Below are positions 63,936 to 64,000 of a stretch of DNA of 64,000 nt, in pieces. Source of the DNA: an uncultured Pseudomonadota bacterium (lineage in GTDB: Bacteria > Pseudomonadota > Gammaproteobacteria > Burkholderiales > SG8-41); assembly GCA_946885605.1 (NCBI GenBank), contig CAMPGR010000003.1, positions 6,675 through 70,674 of the forward strand. The letters run 5' to 3'. Positions within the stretch are counted from its first letter, which is position 1. Each line of letters opens with the position of its first letter. Both the position numbers and the translations under genes were made by a program. The notes under the pieces were generated by a model. It was not told the DNA's origin. It was given only the letters and a program-made list of their open reading frames with translations, and ran no database searches.

Positions 63936-64000
63936 CCGCGACGGGGCGGCGTCCTGCTTGGCCCAATAGTCCGGCAAGGCTTTTGCCTTGGCGAGCGCTT
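63918..64000 (-). CDS. C-terminal end of an unidentified protein (runs off the window)
   Basis: Reading the minus strand back from the TAA at 63920-63918 gives an open frame to the window edge ending ALPDYWAKQDAAPSRKKTAA. The Ala/Lys-rich tail is too short to assign a family. The stop codon lies in the shared terminator stem with the PrpF gene, which supports a real convergent gene. Confidence 0.5.
   Translation of the reverse strand, partial: ALAKAKALPDYWAKQDAAPSRKKTAA

Overview
The window is a GC-rich stretch of bacterial chromosome with dense coding on both strands. The gene content fits a betaproteobacterium (Burkholderiales or relatives): RecBCD, three Bug-type tricarboxylate-transporter substrate-binding proteins, a pst-phoU/phoBR phosphate regulon, and PrpD, PrpF and CoxL-type catabolic genes. 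No phage, transposase, CRISPR array or rRNA is visible. The only RNA gene found is a tRNA-Pro(UGG). The organism assignment is inferred from family content, not from a marker gene.

Layout. 1-1392: three-subunit cobalt-type nitrile hydratase/thiocyanate hydrolase operon. 1429-2157: lipoprotein amidase. 2252-10797: recC-recB-recD. 10944-14736: lone CoxL-type molybdopterin subunit, small proteins and a nitroreductase. 14999-16548: NTF2-like protein, TetR regulator and flavodoxin-like protein, with a near-perfect operator in the promoter spacer. 16545-20430: ankyrin lipoprotein, cupin, BON protein, EF-hand protein and 1-Cys peroxiredoxin. 20434-27156: two mirror-image operons, each encoding a Bug protein, a UGSC selenoprotein and a WGDGLP-motif partner; the right-hand one also carries a zinc alcohol dehydrogenase. 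27282-33752: exported protein, glycogen-debranching-type enzyme, glycosyltransferase, bactofilin and a LysR regulator. 33835-42464: MFS transporter, then phoU-pstBACS and phoRB. 42609-46741: tRNA-Pro, TDT transporter, pentad-repeat protein, RtcB and YhhQ. 46780-52849: GST, CoxG, XdhC/CoxI, aspartate dehydrogenase, RraA-like, NUDIX, metallo-beta-lactamase-fold and SMI1/KNR4 proteins. 52923-63914: a catabolic region (Bug, two PrpD, TcuA-like flavoprotein, two tandem MFS, class II aldolase, PrpF) that looks aimed at a tricarboxylate-like acid.

The most interesting object is the mirrored selenoprotein system at about 20.4-27.2 kb. Two genes (21491-22030 minus, 25506-26048 plus) are each interrupted by one in-frame TGA inside a TGA-Gly-Ser-Cys motif. 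Each TGA is followed 11 nt later by the same 19-nt perfect stem-loop, which looks like a bacterial SECIS element. Automated ORF calling breaks both genes in two. The Sec region resembles the C-terminal part of glycine/betaine reductase component B (GrdB), ending in an IPHPLG-type motif. Each selenoprotein gene overlaps the start of a partner gene of a conserved but functionally unknown family, and each lies behind a periplasmic substrate-binding protein gene. I infer uptake and Sec-dependent processing of an unidentified small organic acid. No selenocysteine machinery (selA, selB, selC, selD) is in the window.

Other notable signals are matching Pho-box-like repeats about 50 nt upstream of pstS and phoB, a hairpin hiding the Shine-Dalgarno of one MFS gene, and a Cys-codon cluster next to a terminator-like hairpin upstream of the dehydrogenase.
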